In this document: positions 25,101 through 38,600 of the stretch, piece after piece | How the letters are laid out: the number at the start of each line of letters is the position of its first letter | How positions within the stretch are numbered: the stretch's first letter is position 1 | Assembly: GCA_964036155.1 (NCBI GenBank) | Contig: OZ038423.1 | Coordinates: 60,837,249-60,901,248 of the forward strand | Source: Diploscapter coronatus | Taxonomy: Eukaryota; Nematoda; Chromadorea; Rhabditida; Rhabditidae | Length of the DNA stretch: 64,000 nucleotides | Reading direction: 5' to 3' | The notes under the pieces: model-generated | What the model saw: only the letters and a program-made list of their open reading frames with translations | Database searches by the model: none | What the model was told of the DNA's origin: nothing | Program-made: the position numbers and the translations under genes

Positions 25101-25498
25101 TCAGAAAAACTAACTTGGCAGCTCGACGATTTTTAAAAATCAATTTCTTTGGGAAAAAGTCATTTTACCTGAACCTCGAGTCCCACAAAGCTCTCCTTTC
25201 CTTGATCAGCGCCACCAAAATCCCTCTCAACATGTCGTTCCATTCCGGAAGTTCCTGAATGATCAGCTACATTTTCCAAGTCCAAATAGTTCCAAGAAAA
25301 CAAAATCGTTTTCATTTTACAAGCCCATTTTGTTACCCCCCTTCAAAAACCTTTTCGACTTCAAAAACTCCCTTCACACTATTTAATTAGCCCAATTATC
25401 ACTTAAGTACCCTAATTATCGAGCTAATTACCCACCTGCCCTTTCAAAGAGGCAATGTCGGTGACCGGAGCGACCGCTTCTGATTTTCGCTTTGACAT
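19123..25498 (-). CDS. MADF / AT-hook / MADF nuclear protein
   Basis: Twenty exons join in phase to 641 residues; the first is 25498-25436 and the last 19206-19123. MADF domains are Myb/SANT-like DNA-binding folds of transcriptional regulators. A first MADF-like domain (about residues 25-120) shows LVALIKERRALWD and ETEWPWRYKGAMGFLAEF. An AT-hook follows at about 196-206 (RRRGRPGRPRK), then about 110 residues of Ser/Thr-rich linker. A second MADF domain (about 318-420) shows LIDAMKARPALW, KMWNKWSDLRQIYEEIEKL and VKWRYRQNLAFLSP. The tail is low-complexity and ends in a short helix. The start has an ATTTTAG acceptor seven bases upstream. C. elegans has a madf gene family, but I cannot name the ortholog. 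Two MADF domains around an AT-hook suggest binding to paired or AT-rich sites; targets are unknown. Confidence 0.9.
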
Positions 25499-25998
25499 GG
25501 TCAAGTCTAAAATAGTCTAGTTAATTCACTAATTAGCGTTGAATAATGCCTAATTAGGGTAATTAGCCAATTAAACTAGCTAATTACCCTAAATAGAGAC
25601 GAAAATGAGTCAAAAATTAGCAGGAAAAGAGCGATTTTGCTACATCGAGTGGGCGGGGCGAAAGAGAAGAAAATGCAAACGAAAAGGGCGGAGTTTGGAA
25701 AGAGTAAAGGGAAAAGAAAAAAGAGGATCTGGAAAGGGGAGGAAAGAGAAAAAATAACGAATTTTGCAATTTTCACCAAAAACGGAGAAAAAATTAAGGA
25801 AAAATAATGAATGCTTTTCAATTCTCCCAAAAATGGAAGAAAAATAATAAATTTTAAAATGGCATATTTTGCTATTTTTATTCGACGACTTGGTGGGTTT
25901 GTTTGACCCCGAATTAGTTTGATATAGTCCATGAGTAGACGGGTCAGAGTGATTTGGAAGAGAGAGAGATTAATCGGACACATAGAACTGACATAGGG

Positions 25999-26136
25999 CT
26001 GTAGGTACATTGTTACCAAGGAGTGATAAAAGTGAGTATTTTGTTACCAAACACTTTCTCCCCTTTTTTCTTCTTATTCTACACTATTTCTGCTTTGGTA
26101 ACAATGCACTCACTCGCGGTAACAAAGTGCCTACAG
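25999..26136. mobile_element. MITE-like element with double inverted repeats
   Basis: Outer ends CTGTAGGTACATTGTTACCA (25999-26018) and GGTAACAAAGTGCCTACAG (26118-26136) pair. Just inside, GTGAGTATTTTGTTACCAAA (26032-26051) pairs with TTTGGTAACAATGCACTCAC (26094-26113). The TTGTTACC word therefore occurs four times in alternating orientation. No ORF is present. Confidence 0.65.
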
Positions 26137-26269
26137 TCCTGACATGGAGTTGATGAGTGGCTGAGTGGCATAGTCGTTAGGGGCGGGTGGATCTCATTTG
26201 CCGGCCGCGACCATCGTCTGGAAGGATTCTTGTCAAAACTGGCTCCTAGAAAAAGACACCGGGACACCA

Positions 26270-26353
26270 GTTAGAAAAAGAAACCACTTTTGTCCATCTT
26301 TTTTTCTTTCCCTCATACCATTTCTTAGAAGAAGTGGTGCCTTTTTCTATTAG
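26270..26353. repeat. short hairpin repeat
   Basis: TTAGAAAAAGAAACCACTTT (26271-26290) pairs with AGAAGTGGTGCCTTTTTCTA near 26331-26350. The loop is about 35 bases and T/C-rich. It is probably a MITE remnant, just left of the orphan exon at 26414. Confidence 0.45.
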
Positions 26354-26413
26354 CCGTTTGAAAATGATGTTGAAGTTCCAGATTTGAACTTAAAGTTGCA
26401 GTTTTTCATCTTC

Positions 26414-26606
26414 TCACTTCGTTGGCTTCTTGTTTGTCTTGACTTTGTCGACAGTGATTCCCTTCATCTTCTCGAAGAACGGCGTGACTGCAGGTGGGTT
26501 GTGCGGATAGGTCCTTGGGTGTCTCCTTGGATGGGCTTTCGAATGGGTCGTCGGGACTTCCAGACTGCTGACCTGCTTCTGTCGAGTGGAGTGGTAATGC
26601 GGGTGA
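26414..26606 (-). CDS. orphan 3'-terminal exon, unknown protein
   Basis: A minus-strand stretch with a good acceptor (CTTTGCAG, ending at 26607) encodes 63 residues and a TGA at 26414. The end reads FFEKMKGITVDKVKTNK, with AAG-rich lysine codons typical of real exons; the first part is rich in His, Pro, Arg and Thr. The exon needs two bases from an upstream exon. I searched 26607-29640 on the minus strand and found no convincing partner. It may be the last exon of a gene with a long intron, or a stranded fragment. A second frame is also open across it, which lowers confidence. Confidence 0.4.
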
Positions 26607-26619
26607 CTGCAAAGTGAAG

Positions 26620-29600
26620 ATTAACTTTGATACGAAGTTCCGATCCAAGCCAATTTTGTATCGATTTTTAGACTTAGCGGTTTTAGAAGAAAAACCGAAG
26701 GAAAACAGTCTGCTAGACTCTAAAGAGTTCTCTGTGTCACTTTTGACATTTTCTCGAAGTTCCGGGTTTTTCATTGGCTATGAATTACTGTAGCTTTCAG
26801 ATTTTCAGAAATCCAACAAATCTCAAAAATGACAAATTCCCGTCATCGCACCAACTTTGACAACTGTATCATTCTCCATATCAATATATGCGCAGCTCCA
26901 TTTATGGTCATATTTCAGTCTATGTATATCTTTTCTCTCTCCTTTCATCATTTTCTCTTTCTCTTAGCTCTTTTCATTTTCTCCTCTATTTTTCGAATTT
27001 TCTTCCTCTGCTCCATCTCAATTTCATTTGCTCTTTTCGTGCCACGTATTTGTACGTTTCATGCCTGTGGGGAGTCTCCGCTGCGTATTGTACGGCCTAC
27101 TAACTCAAAATTTTGGACAGATTTTGGCTCCTATATTTTGACCGAATCGATGTTATCATTTTTCTTTTCCACTCTAAAATTGCACTCTCTCGACTTTCTT
27201 ATCAGTGATAGCATGGTGCTCATTTAGTAAAAAGTGGCCTTCTTTACTACCTTGGACACTTGGTGAAATTCAGATGCTCAGTGCCGTATCGTCAGCCGGT
27301 TTTCAATCTCTATCCTTTATCATTTGAAAACGCATTCCGTCACTATTGAATCTATCCCTACGTTGATGAAAAGTTCTAATTTCTCTTTTTTCACCCTCTC
27401 ATTTTCACATACTATTTTTCTTCGGGGGTGAGAAACCGTCTTTCTTTCTCTCTCTGTAAGCTGATACAGGCGTATTTGCGGACGGTCTATCATAGCTCGT
27501 TTTCTTACCCTTCTGTTGCCGATGATCTCTCGATTTTCCATTCTATTTTTCCTTCTCCGACTCTTTTCCCTCTCTCATTATTTGTCTCTGCACATCTTGC
27601 TCTCTTCGCCTGCAAATTTCTATTTCACACCTTTGCACAATTATTTCAATCTGTCTTTTCATAGTGCTAGCAAAATTTCTTTGCACTTATTTGTCGAAAT
27701 CGCATATGAAATTTTCTCATCTCAAGAAGTACAACTCTTCTGAAAATTTATGCCACTTTCTACAAAAATCATGATATGACATTTTACAAGCTTTTCCACT
27801 AATCTTCAGATATCTAAAGCTGTACTTCATGCAGTTGGCTTTTTCGCTGATAAATCTAACAAATAGTGTTTTCTGATCAAGACTCGTGGTGTGAAAGAAG
27901 TGTACCGGCTGATAAAAAATCTCAAACTTTTTCTTCATGCAACCTTTACCCAGCTTTATTTCTCTCGTTCCCTAACACCCTCATTTGTAGCTTCTGCTCT
28001 ACACGTTGCTAGGCAATAATATCTCTCTCCTCTATCTTTTCCCCTTTCATTTTGGGGTCCGTCTATTTTAAAAGGACGCTGCTGCGATTTGCCCCGTATT
28101 CTTTTCAATTTTACTGAATTTTCGCTGTTTGGTTCTCTCTCAGTTTCCCGTACTATTTCCAGCTTAAATGGGCCTAAACTCCCGCAAGTGCATATGCAAT
28201 ATTCAAGAGGATCTGTTGTCGTTTACAAGGGATTTCGGATACCCCGGCCGGATTGAATGACCTATTCTTCACTATATGAGGAGGAGAAATTTTTCTGAGT
28301 CTCTAATTTGTATTGTCTATTCCGACTGTACTATTCAGAATACAACCCATTCAGTGCTAAACATGGCCCAGGAAACGGCGTCAAGATAAATTTAGCTCCA
28401 GATTTTCTATTATTAAAAGCCTACTAACGGCTAGGTAAGTTGGCTTTCCAAAAATTGTAATGATGCAACTACAATTCATGACTAACAATTTATCAACCAC
28501 TTCTCTCGCCCGTTTTCATAGGCAATTTCCGTTTTTGGTGATAAAGCTCTTGATAAAAGGGTGAAGTTGACAAAATCAATTTTGAAAGATTCATCATCAA
28601 AAGCTTGCACAACTTCCCAGTGAAAGAATTTTTCATTTTTCTATCTAAAAGTCGGTATTTTTCTAATTTTTATAGCCCTTTTGCAGTACCGAGTTTACTT
28701 GCGAGGCTGGACGGTCGCAAGTGAAATAGCGCTCTAGCACCATGTGAATTCGGCATTGCTAGAGGGCAATCGTGATATTTTTGGTGTCGTGAAAAACTTG
28801 CTATCTTTCATTTAGTTTACCATCTCGAATAAAAATGCAGTCGAAAATAATGGTATCTGGATCAAAGGCGTTCTGATGTCGAATAAAATTTTCAAAGTAC
28901 TGCCACGTCGTTGAACTTTGAAGGAATCAGGAAGCAGAGAGAAAAAAATCAACTCCATGGAAAAATTTATCGTTCAATGCGTTTCTCTCGTCATCAGCGG
29001 TGACAAGGCCGTCTTCAGCCGTTCTTCACCAGTTTAAGCACGAGAAAACAGGATAGACTTTCGAAAAGTTCAATTTTAACTTACGGTAATTAAAATCGGC
29101 ACGTCTAAGTAGTCTCCAAGCTTCTTCCCTTTGCAAAAACGCGTTTGTGGCAGAAACGTGGTGGTAGTTTGAAACCAAAAATTTAGGAAGAAAGTACCCT
29201 TCAAACCCAATATGTCTCAAATAGCACTATCTAATTCGACGATAAACTTGATAAAATGGTTCTATGCAAAAAAAAATCAGGGCAAAATAACCGAACACAA
29301 CCACGCACAAGCAATATTTCATTTGTGAAAATGTGTTCATTTTGTGTGATGAGTTTTTGCAATATTTAAAAAAATTTTCCTTCACGAAATCCTTATTTAC
29401 ATCCCTAGTGACATTTCTGCATACAAATTTTGTGTATCTCGAATATTTAGAGTCGAAGAAATCACGAGTATCCAACCATCAGACTTCCAGAATCATCAAG
29501 TTCGAAAATTGCATCAAGTTTCATCGCCCTGAAATCAACTATCTAAGAGTTTTGTGGAATCATGTTTTAATCCTTATATTCTGCATAAAATTTTCATTTT

Positions 29601-32600
29601 TACTCATTTTGTGGTAAAGACTCAATTTCATGCCATCCCCATCCCTCTTCCGTTCTCATCCCCACAGTCGATTGCCCATTAACTCAGACTCTCAGCTCTG
29701 AAGTGACATTTCGAATTTCGACCGACCGGCTATTCGAATTCGAACGAAATCATCCGGAAATGAAGTGCGAGAGATGCGACAAACATAGAGTGAAAAAGAA
29801 TTTCAATATTGCAATTCCAGTGTGCAAAAGTTAAACGAGTAAAGTAATAGAGTATCTTTCTCTCTATACGTTTATGCCTAATTTATTCACCTTGATATTT
29901 CAAACTCAACCCGTAAATTTGAAATGACAGCTTTTTAAAATTCGCTCATTTCTTTCGAATGTTCAAAAGCAGATAGCATACCTCTGGATAGCAAAATTTG
30001 TGTGTGTGGCAATATTTGATTTTTTTGTGAAAACTCATTCTTTTTCAATGGCTTTTAGAAAAGATCTTTAATGGCAAAAGCCTAAGCCCATGATGGCATT
30101 GAACAATCCAGTGTTACAAATCCTGTCACTTCAAGCATGTTCATTCAAAATCCCCCAACTCAATCAAAGAATATGGTTTACTATTACAAATCTCAGCTTA
30201 CTCTTTCTATACTTTGTATATTTACCCAAATCGGACATATTGTATCCACTCTCAGCTAGGTGAAACGGACATCTGCTCATAGGCCAATGGGCTAGTCTTA
30301 CCCCTTAGCCAGGCAGTCTTTTGTCCTACTTCATTTTGGAGCTGTCTATTATTTTGCGTTATATCTTTATTGTGCTCCCTTGCTTGTTTTTATTCATGCA
30401 CCTATTCACCTGGCAGTGCATACAAAGCAGATTGTTAAATTTTTTCTATGTTGAATTTTATTCTTTTCGATTCAATTTTTTTTCAGTTTTTTAACTGGTA
30501 AAAAATCTTCCCAAAATGCATCATGCTTTACAGTCTGATGATAATTACCGAACCCTAAAAGCCTAACATGATTATACAATTAGTTGCGACCTAGCCGAAG
30601 CTCTAATTATCTACGACCCGCATTAGTTTCCTAATTTCAGTCTGACTCTTATTGTTGTCAACCCTACTCCTCAACTCAATTGTCAAGCCTTGTTTTGAGG
30701 TTTGTCGATAAAATTTAGGTTAGCTTAGCATCATTTTTTAGACTCTCTTCCAAACCAGAGATTTTTTTCTGCATTTCTTTTACGAGATTCCACTACGCAC
30801 AAAACACCGCGGAAATCCGATTTGATGCATAAAAAATCGCAGAGAAATTTGAAATTTCGGACGGCAAGAGCGAATCAAAATTGCATTAGTTCGCGTTTTC
30901 GGTGCTGGAATTTTTACGCTAAACCACGAATGTTGAATTTTAGGGAATTTTTTGAACCTATTGTACCAAAATACCTTGTCTACAAGTTCTTATTTTAGAA
31001 AATTTTCATAATTTGAGGCTAAAATTCCAAATAAGTCCTATTCTCCAACCTATTATTTCCCGTCCTGACAAATTACTACTCCACTATTCCACTATGTTAC
31101 TAGAGAGCTTAGAACACATTCGCTTTCCGGTCCTTGGTTCTACAGGTTGAGATTTACCCTCAAAAGAAGAGATGGAAAGAGTGAGAGAATAATTGTAGAG
31201 GTCCTTCGACTCTTTTGTTCGATCTTTTCTCCCTCTTCCTTTCCAGCGCTATTTCTGGCCTTTGTTTCAATCATCCGAACCGACATGTATCCAATTTGGC
31301 CGAGGGCTATCTCGGTGGAAAATAGATTTCTCTGGTTCTTTTTGATCTCTAGATTTTCAATTATCTCGAAATTTTCTGAATCTTTCAATCCGTGATTTAA
31401 TTATCAAATATTTTCCTGGATTTGTTATATTCCAATTCAAACAACTCAAAACAATAATGGGGTTAACTAGAAACTAAAGAATGCTGTTTTCCTAAACTGG
31501 AAAATTGTCATCTTCCTCAGAGGATTTAACGAAATCTCGTTATGCGATAAAGAACGTCCAGAAAAACAGGATGAGATATTTCATTTTTTTCTTTTTCAAT
31601 TCAAAATTTCGAAACTCATTTCTTGAAGTGTTTGGGGATGGTGATTCACTAATTTGGTGATTTGATCAACAATTTTCAGAATTTTCCATATTTTCGTTTA
31701 ACTCGCAATTTGTTGTTTCAAAGTAGTGTCAAAATGAATAGGAATTTTCAAATTTCATTTGTTCTGCCAGAATCTTCCCTTTAGAAACTAATAAAGTTAA
31801 CCACTTACATTAGAAATTTTGAGCTATAGCATAGTTATTTTCCCATTTTCTATCTTCTATCCATGAAGTCTCAAAAATTTCCGCTCTTTAACGTTTTGCC
31901 GTAAATACCGCCTCTTGGAAAGAGATTTTATGGATCTTTCCAGCGTTGAGTTCAAGAGTGGCACTTTATCCCAACATCTTTTTCTCGAAATTCTTCGCTA
32001 TTTTTCTTAGGTTCGAAAAACTTACAATTAGCGCCTTTTGCAACGACCGCTGACACGAAAATTGCTAATTTGGTCGGTTTCTTTTTCTCATCCTCACGAT
32101 AATTTCATTTTCTCTCTCCAAGTTTCGATATTTTCGTACCTTTTGAATAGACAATAGGTGAGAGAACTGGCGTGAGAGTCTTTTCTAACGCTTAAGGATA
32201 GTCGAGGAATGTCGTCTTGATTAAATTTTCAGGACAATTCTCTTTTCACGTTGAATAGACCGTCCCTCGAGCCACTTTCTTTACGCGCCCTTGCATTGTC
32301 AAAGATGAGAAAATTCCTGCCAGCAAGGCAGATGTTTTAATGCTTCTTACGATTTTACACATTTTATCAAAATCTTTAAAATTTAATTTTTTACCGATTT
32401 TTCGAGTAAAAAATAAGGCTCTGATGCTCTCTGAATTCATTATCTTCCCTATTTAACCCTTGAGGTAATGAAATTGTATTGATGTGGAGAATGAGGGGTA
32501 ATTTCCTAGGTCTTCAACAATTTCCGAGAAAAATTAAAGGGTTCCAGTTTTTTTTTGTGAAATTCGTGTTGTGTTATCCAATGCTTTGGCTTGTTTACGA

Positions 32601-35600
32601 TCTTTCTGAACTCCCATTACATTGTTTGTTAACTATTTCTTGAGGTTTGACTTTTGCGTGATTCTCAGTAATTCGAGATGTATCGCATATTTTGCCCAAG
32701 GCCGCTGACTTCCAGCAAAAACTGCCTGATTTTGAATTTTTGGCCCCCAAAACTTTTTCAAGCGCGCCTTCGAAAAATGGCTCAAGCGCGTGTGACACGA
32801 AGACAAAATGGAGAAGGGAAGTGAAGAGAAGAGAGGAAAAGTAGCATAGAAAAATGAAATAGTTAGGGAAAGTGGAAAAATAAGAAGCAGAAAAAGCGAA
32901 GTTTGAGCTGAGGATCCAAAAAAAAAATGCTCAATTTGGAAATATCAAGGGGCGAAGATATAACGAGATTTGAAGAAAAGGGAGATTTTCATAAAAATAA
33001 AGAAGGTGAGAAGATTTGTCTGATGGGAAAAGTCGATAAAAAGTTGAAAAGTGAGATTGCCAGGCAAAAACCGCAGAAGATTCATGACGCCTTTGTAAAA
33101 TTTGTTAGTTGTCATGAAGATCAGTTTTTCTACGCGATAAGATCAAACATATGGCATAGCGCTTTGACCGACTTCATAAATTTCATGGCTTAAGTTATTC
33201 TTGAATATCATTTTACTTTCTTTAATTGTTTTGCAACATCCAAATTGACTTAGAAGATCCGGGAGCAAGCCTCGTTTCTACAACTATCACATTTCGTATG
33301 AATTTAGGCATTCAACCGTTAAGCGCACGAGGATTCAGGGTTCATCTTTTCGGCTTTCTTTATCCATTCTCACTTTTTCAAGCTTTCCTCATGTTCTCCT
33401 TAATTCGCGCAAATTTTTTCATCCTAATCTGTTCTATCACAACTCATTTCGTTCTTGTCTATAACTTTTCGTTTCTTTTTAAACTACATATTTTTAATCT
33501 TCTTCAGAAAAGTTTAACTTTCGGATTTTCTCGACATTTCTTTTCAGGACTTTTTATTCTATTTCTCTGAATCTTTTCCCTCTTCATTTTACTATTTCTC
33601 GAAATACAAAATCGTTCGCTTCTGCCTCTGCTTGTGGTGCCTGTTTATTTACCCGGTTTGGCTCTTATTTTGCTATGCTCCAAAAGGCTTTATACTTAAA
33701 TGGAAATAGCCTTACTTCCTTAGAGAGCCTAGAGATAAAAAGCTAGAGAATGCATAAAGAGGCAGAGAAATGAAGAGAGATCGATGCAAAAACGTGCATG
33801 CTTTTGGTTTGGTTTTCTTTTGGTTTCTCCGTTTTGAGTGCTATTTTTCAAAACCTTATAAAGAAGAAAAAATGGCTCTTTTAGGCTTGAAGAAATGAGC
33901 AGAGGCCTGCCGCAATTTATGCGCCTTTGTATCCTCTCCTTCTCCGTTTTCTCTAGCTTTTCTCTATCTTTTCACTTTCAAAGGTTCTCTATCTCTAGTT
34001 TTTTTTCTTCTCTGACTTTAGCTCTTCAACCCCTGCGGCACTCTTTTTTGCTCTCTTCCTTTCCAGCTCAAATAAGTCTTCGTTTTCCTTTTATCTCCGC
34101 TTACAATCTATTTGCTTCGCATATTCTTTTGACTTCTTTGCTTATTGTGTTTGTGGAAAAGCCCTTTGGCTTTACCTATTCAATGGCGCGGATGCAAATC
34201 TCGGATTTCATTGGCTATCAAGCAATCAAGAAAGCCGGTTTTATTGATTTTTTACCATTTACGTTTTTTATCCTTTTCTAGATTTTGTTGTCGTTTACAT
34301 AGCATATTGCCATTTTTGACTTTTCATGGGAGTATTGTTATTCATTCTCGCTAATTTTATCTTTAAATTAATTATATCGTGCATTCTACCATGCATTTTC
34401 ATAAGTTTTCACTCAATTTTTCATTTTTCTCATCTTGTCTTGGGCATATTGATTTTGTCATCTTATTTTTTTGCAAAAAAAAGAATTTCCCTAGGGGATT
34501 TCCGAAACACATTTCCCTCTTCGGTTTTCTGAGTCCATGAAAATGCCACTCGACCACTCGACACTAAAACCAGAAAAGCAGCATTTTCGCTTTTCCACCT
34601 CAAAAATGCATGTCTCAAGCCTATCTCTGAAAATATCATAATTATATTAAATGCTTTTCAACTTTAAACGTTTATTTTTATCATAGATTAAGGAATTGGT
34701 TTTCAAAAATAGACATAGCTTCTTTCAGTCAGTTTTCTTTTTTCATATTTTATTAAAAGAAGCTGATAATTATATCCCACAAGGCCAATTATTTTTTCTT
34801 GCAATTCAGAAAATTATTCTAGTCATTTTTGCTAAAAATAAATTTCGTACTATTCTAAGTTAACAATTTTCCTATATTTTACGAACGTTTCTATTCAGGA
34901 TAATCCTTAAGTTTATCAGATAAACTAAGGGATTTGATATTTTTAGGATTCACTCATTCAGATGAAATGTATCAGTTTTTGAATTTTTAATCAGGAAGAA
35001 AAGTCTCATAAATTTAGTAGCATTTTCCATGTATTTTAAAATGTTTTATTTTTGAGCATAATTTTCCTAGAATCTTGTTAATTTATGCATTTGTGAATGG
35101 ACCTGAATAGTCGCCATCTTTCTTGCTTGCTCGCGAATTTTGAGCACTCTTGTATCTCTCCTATCGGCATTTCTGCGCACCACCGCGATTTCACGCTCGT
35201 GAATTTCCTCGGTCAAACATTCTAAGGGGCCGTGTTTCTCTCGGAAATCTTCAAAAGCGAGTCCTTTCGCGAGTTTTTCACCGAGAGTCGGCCATTTTCT
35301 CGCAATTTCGCCATATTAGATTTCCGGTCCCTAAAATGGAGCATTGAAAGTTGCAAGTGAAAAGAGCCAAATTTAAAAATGAATAGTGAAATAATTAAAA
35401 CAATATTTTATTTTTAATTGAGATTACCATTAACTATTAACTGACAACAAAATTGCCATTTTTACTTGGGCCGAAATTTAACAAAAATGCAACCTTCTGT
35501 ATGACATTTTTCTTTAAATTTTCATTTTGAAAGTGTTAACTTTATCACCAAAATTTCTATCAAAACTTAAATTTCAATTGTAGAGAATAGGCATTAGAAA

Positions 35601-38600
35601 ACAGACTAGCATAATTTTTCCTTTCTGGATATAATCTCATTAATTTTGCTGTCAAATTTAGGCGAATGATCTAACGCGATTAGTCTTGTTGTCTTGCTCG
35701 CTTTCTCTCGCGAAATTTGGAAATTCGCGCATCTTGTTCTGTTTATTGTCTGTTTCCTTATGTATGCAAATTCTGCTTCTTTGTTTCTCTCAAAATTCGC
35801 CTACAATTTATCTTTCTTCTCTAAATTAGAGTACTATTTCTTATTTTCTCCATCTTTTTCCCTATAAAATTTGCATACTATTTTCTTTTTTCTAAATTTT
35901 TCTCTCGCAAATTAGCATACTATTTCCGGTGTTCCCACACTTTTCCCGTTTCTCGTTTTAGCTTTCGCTTTTCTCCGTTCTAAATGTCTTGTCTAAATAT
36001 CCGATGTCGCCCTCTAACCTAAGAAGGCAAGCGCGCTTCAGTGTTGCGATATGCATTTGCATAAGAGTATTTTTCTCTTCTCTCCACTATTTTCCTAATT
36101 TTCCTAGCCTCTTTTCCACTATCCTATTTCCAAATACTATTTTCTAAGCGCACTTATACCCTTCTAGCCATAATGCACTGCATAGAATAGTGCTACTGAC
36201 CAAATAGTCGAAAAAGTCCACCCCAATTATAAAGAATAGCTTCGAAAAACCGGGCCGTATAATTCATTACCATATGTTAATTTTTACTAGCCAGCAATGA
36301 GAATTTTGCATTTTATGCGCGCTTTTCAACTAGAACTGTCAAATTTTCATCCGACCGACGATTTTTCAACCTCAATTTCACGTTGACTCTTCGCTCAACC
36401 AGTTTACCCTTTTACCTCTTTTTACTCCTCTTGCCACTCTCAAAATCTCCCTATTCACCCGAGTTTTTACGCAATATTGTATGAGAACAACGAGTGTCAC
36501 TTCGCAAAAAACCCTATTCACTTTTCAATTGTCAATGTTTTTACTTGTTATAAAGCCAATTTTTTTTACTCCTTTCTAAACTTCCAATTTTTGTGCTGTT
36601 ATAGGAATATCCATGCAATTTTCTGCTCATTAAATCTTCCCCCATTTATGGATCTAAATAGCTCTACGCATCTGCAGTTTTCCATGACAACCACATTCTG
36701 CGAAAATACGACAAATTTGCATACACTATTATTCTGCCATCCCCTTTCACACCTTCAGAAAAATTCCCCGTGAATTATTTAAGCCCGTTCTCCAGCCTAT
36801 TCTCTATTACTGAATTAGGGTTTCGTACAGATTTATGATATTCTCTAAATAGGGAAAATTATGGGCTAGAAAACAAGCTCTCGAAGATATAATTTTCGCG
36901 CGTTTACCTATGATGCAATCTCGATTTTGCAAATGCAATTTGGTGAAAAAATGAAATATCGTTGCTAGGCGAAGTTAAGATTCTCCAAGACTAATATTTC
37001 CAAGTTTAGATGGGGATTATTAGACTGCAGCTAACTTGGTTTGTATTTTTAATTGAAAAGCATAGAGTAGTTTATTTGAAACTTAGGACGTTCACCTTCA
37101 TATGTAAATTTTATGTGGCATATTTCAATGGTGTCCCATTTGATTGCATCATTTTCCGTTTGCAATGAAATTTATTCAAAACCCATCCGTTTTTCATTGA
37201 TTTTGTTCTTTTTTGAGGCTCAATTTTTGGATCTTTTTCTTTCATTCTGCCCTACTCATCTATCTTTTCATTTTCGGTAATAACTTTTCCTGCCAACAAG
37301 TCGTTATTTCTATATTTTAGTTGCGTACATCTTTCGATCTCTCATAATTGCATGATATTTTCCTTTATCTCTTTTCTCTGCCTCTCTTCCTCTCTCATAT
37401 CGCAGCTATCTTTTCCTAGCCGAAGTCAAAACGTGCTTGGAGCGTTATTCCACAGGCCAAAAATACACTTTTTTATATCCCCAAGCACGCAAATCGCAGA
37501 GTAATTCCGCCTTTCTCAGCTCAATATTTCCGGATAAATGTTTCAATTTGGATGGAAGTTTTATTATCTGATCTCTAAAATTTCATAGTCGTTGCAAATG
37601 TTCGACATTTCGATATTCCCTTTCTCTCTCTCTCTCTCTCTCTATGAAATTCAAAATCCGTATTCCATATTTGCTCAAAACCGTGACATAATATCGTCGT
37701 TCAATCTATACAAACTCAATTATTCTCCGTCTCTAACCTACCAAATAGTAAATAGTATAGATTTTAGAGGAGCTAGAGTATTCCAATATCGAACATTTAT
37801 TATTTCAATATATCCTCTAGCCCAGTATTACCCTTTCATTTCACCGACCAAAATGACTTTTCGCTCTTGAAATGTTCGAAATTTAGTTTTCTGCGTTTTT
37901 TCGTGCTCTATGGATAATTAATCGTAATTTGTGCTCCATCTTTAAGTTGAGAGCATCTGCAAATGACATGTTTCGAATTGATTGCAGGCCTAGAAAAAAT
38001 TCCCTACTAAAATTTGTATCAAGTTAATTCAAGCTGTTTTTGCAGTTAGGAATTATTTATAGTCGAGTTCTTGAGGAAATAATTGTTTTGCGCTTTGCTA
38101 AATTTATGTTCATTTGCTGTACAATTTATCATATTAAATCTAGTGCGAAGTTTGTTCCATTTAAAACCTCATATTTTGGGCCAACTTTTAAAGATTTTTT
38201 TAGAATCGAGATATTTTCGCAATTATTTATAATTGATAGCTAACACAAACTAGATGATAAAAGTGTGATAAATGTTTGATAGGTGGTTGTTGACCTAGCT
38301 GTCATGATAGGGTGTTATCTAAGGGGAAGTTTGAGATATATCAAATTCCGATAGTGCCAAAAACTAGTATCTCTAGTGATCACAAAATATAACGATGACA
38401 ATAGCAACTTAATGCTATGCATCTCAAATCTACTATTCCATACCACTAATCTGCGTAATTTCAAATTTCAGCGACAAGAAATCCAAGATCAGCCTATCCA
38501 GGCATTTGTTGTAATGAAAATAACTTATTTGTTGCACTTTTTATAATTTCTCTCTCAAATTTCGCACTTGAAACCTCTCTCCATGCTCAAGTAACCTTTA

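Noticed and set aside
26829..27227. 132-codon plus-strand open frame with hydrophobic look
   Set aside because: It is a T/C-rich low-complexity translation; an overlapping second frame is equally open.
28170..28255. Short plus-strand frame after a TTTCCAG-like acceptor
   Set aside because: It has only 30 codons, with no continuation and no homology recognised; kept only as a GC-richer island in the desert entry.
32927..33193. 88-codon plus-strand open frame with a hydrophilic, Lys/Glu-rich start
   Set aside because: The composition change tracks a purine-rich patch. No acceptor, donor or recognisable domain supports it.
33895..34281. 128-codon plus-strand open frame
   Set aside because: It is Phe/Ser/Leu-rich, reads through pyrimidine tracts, and has no flanking exons or conserved motif.
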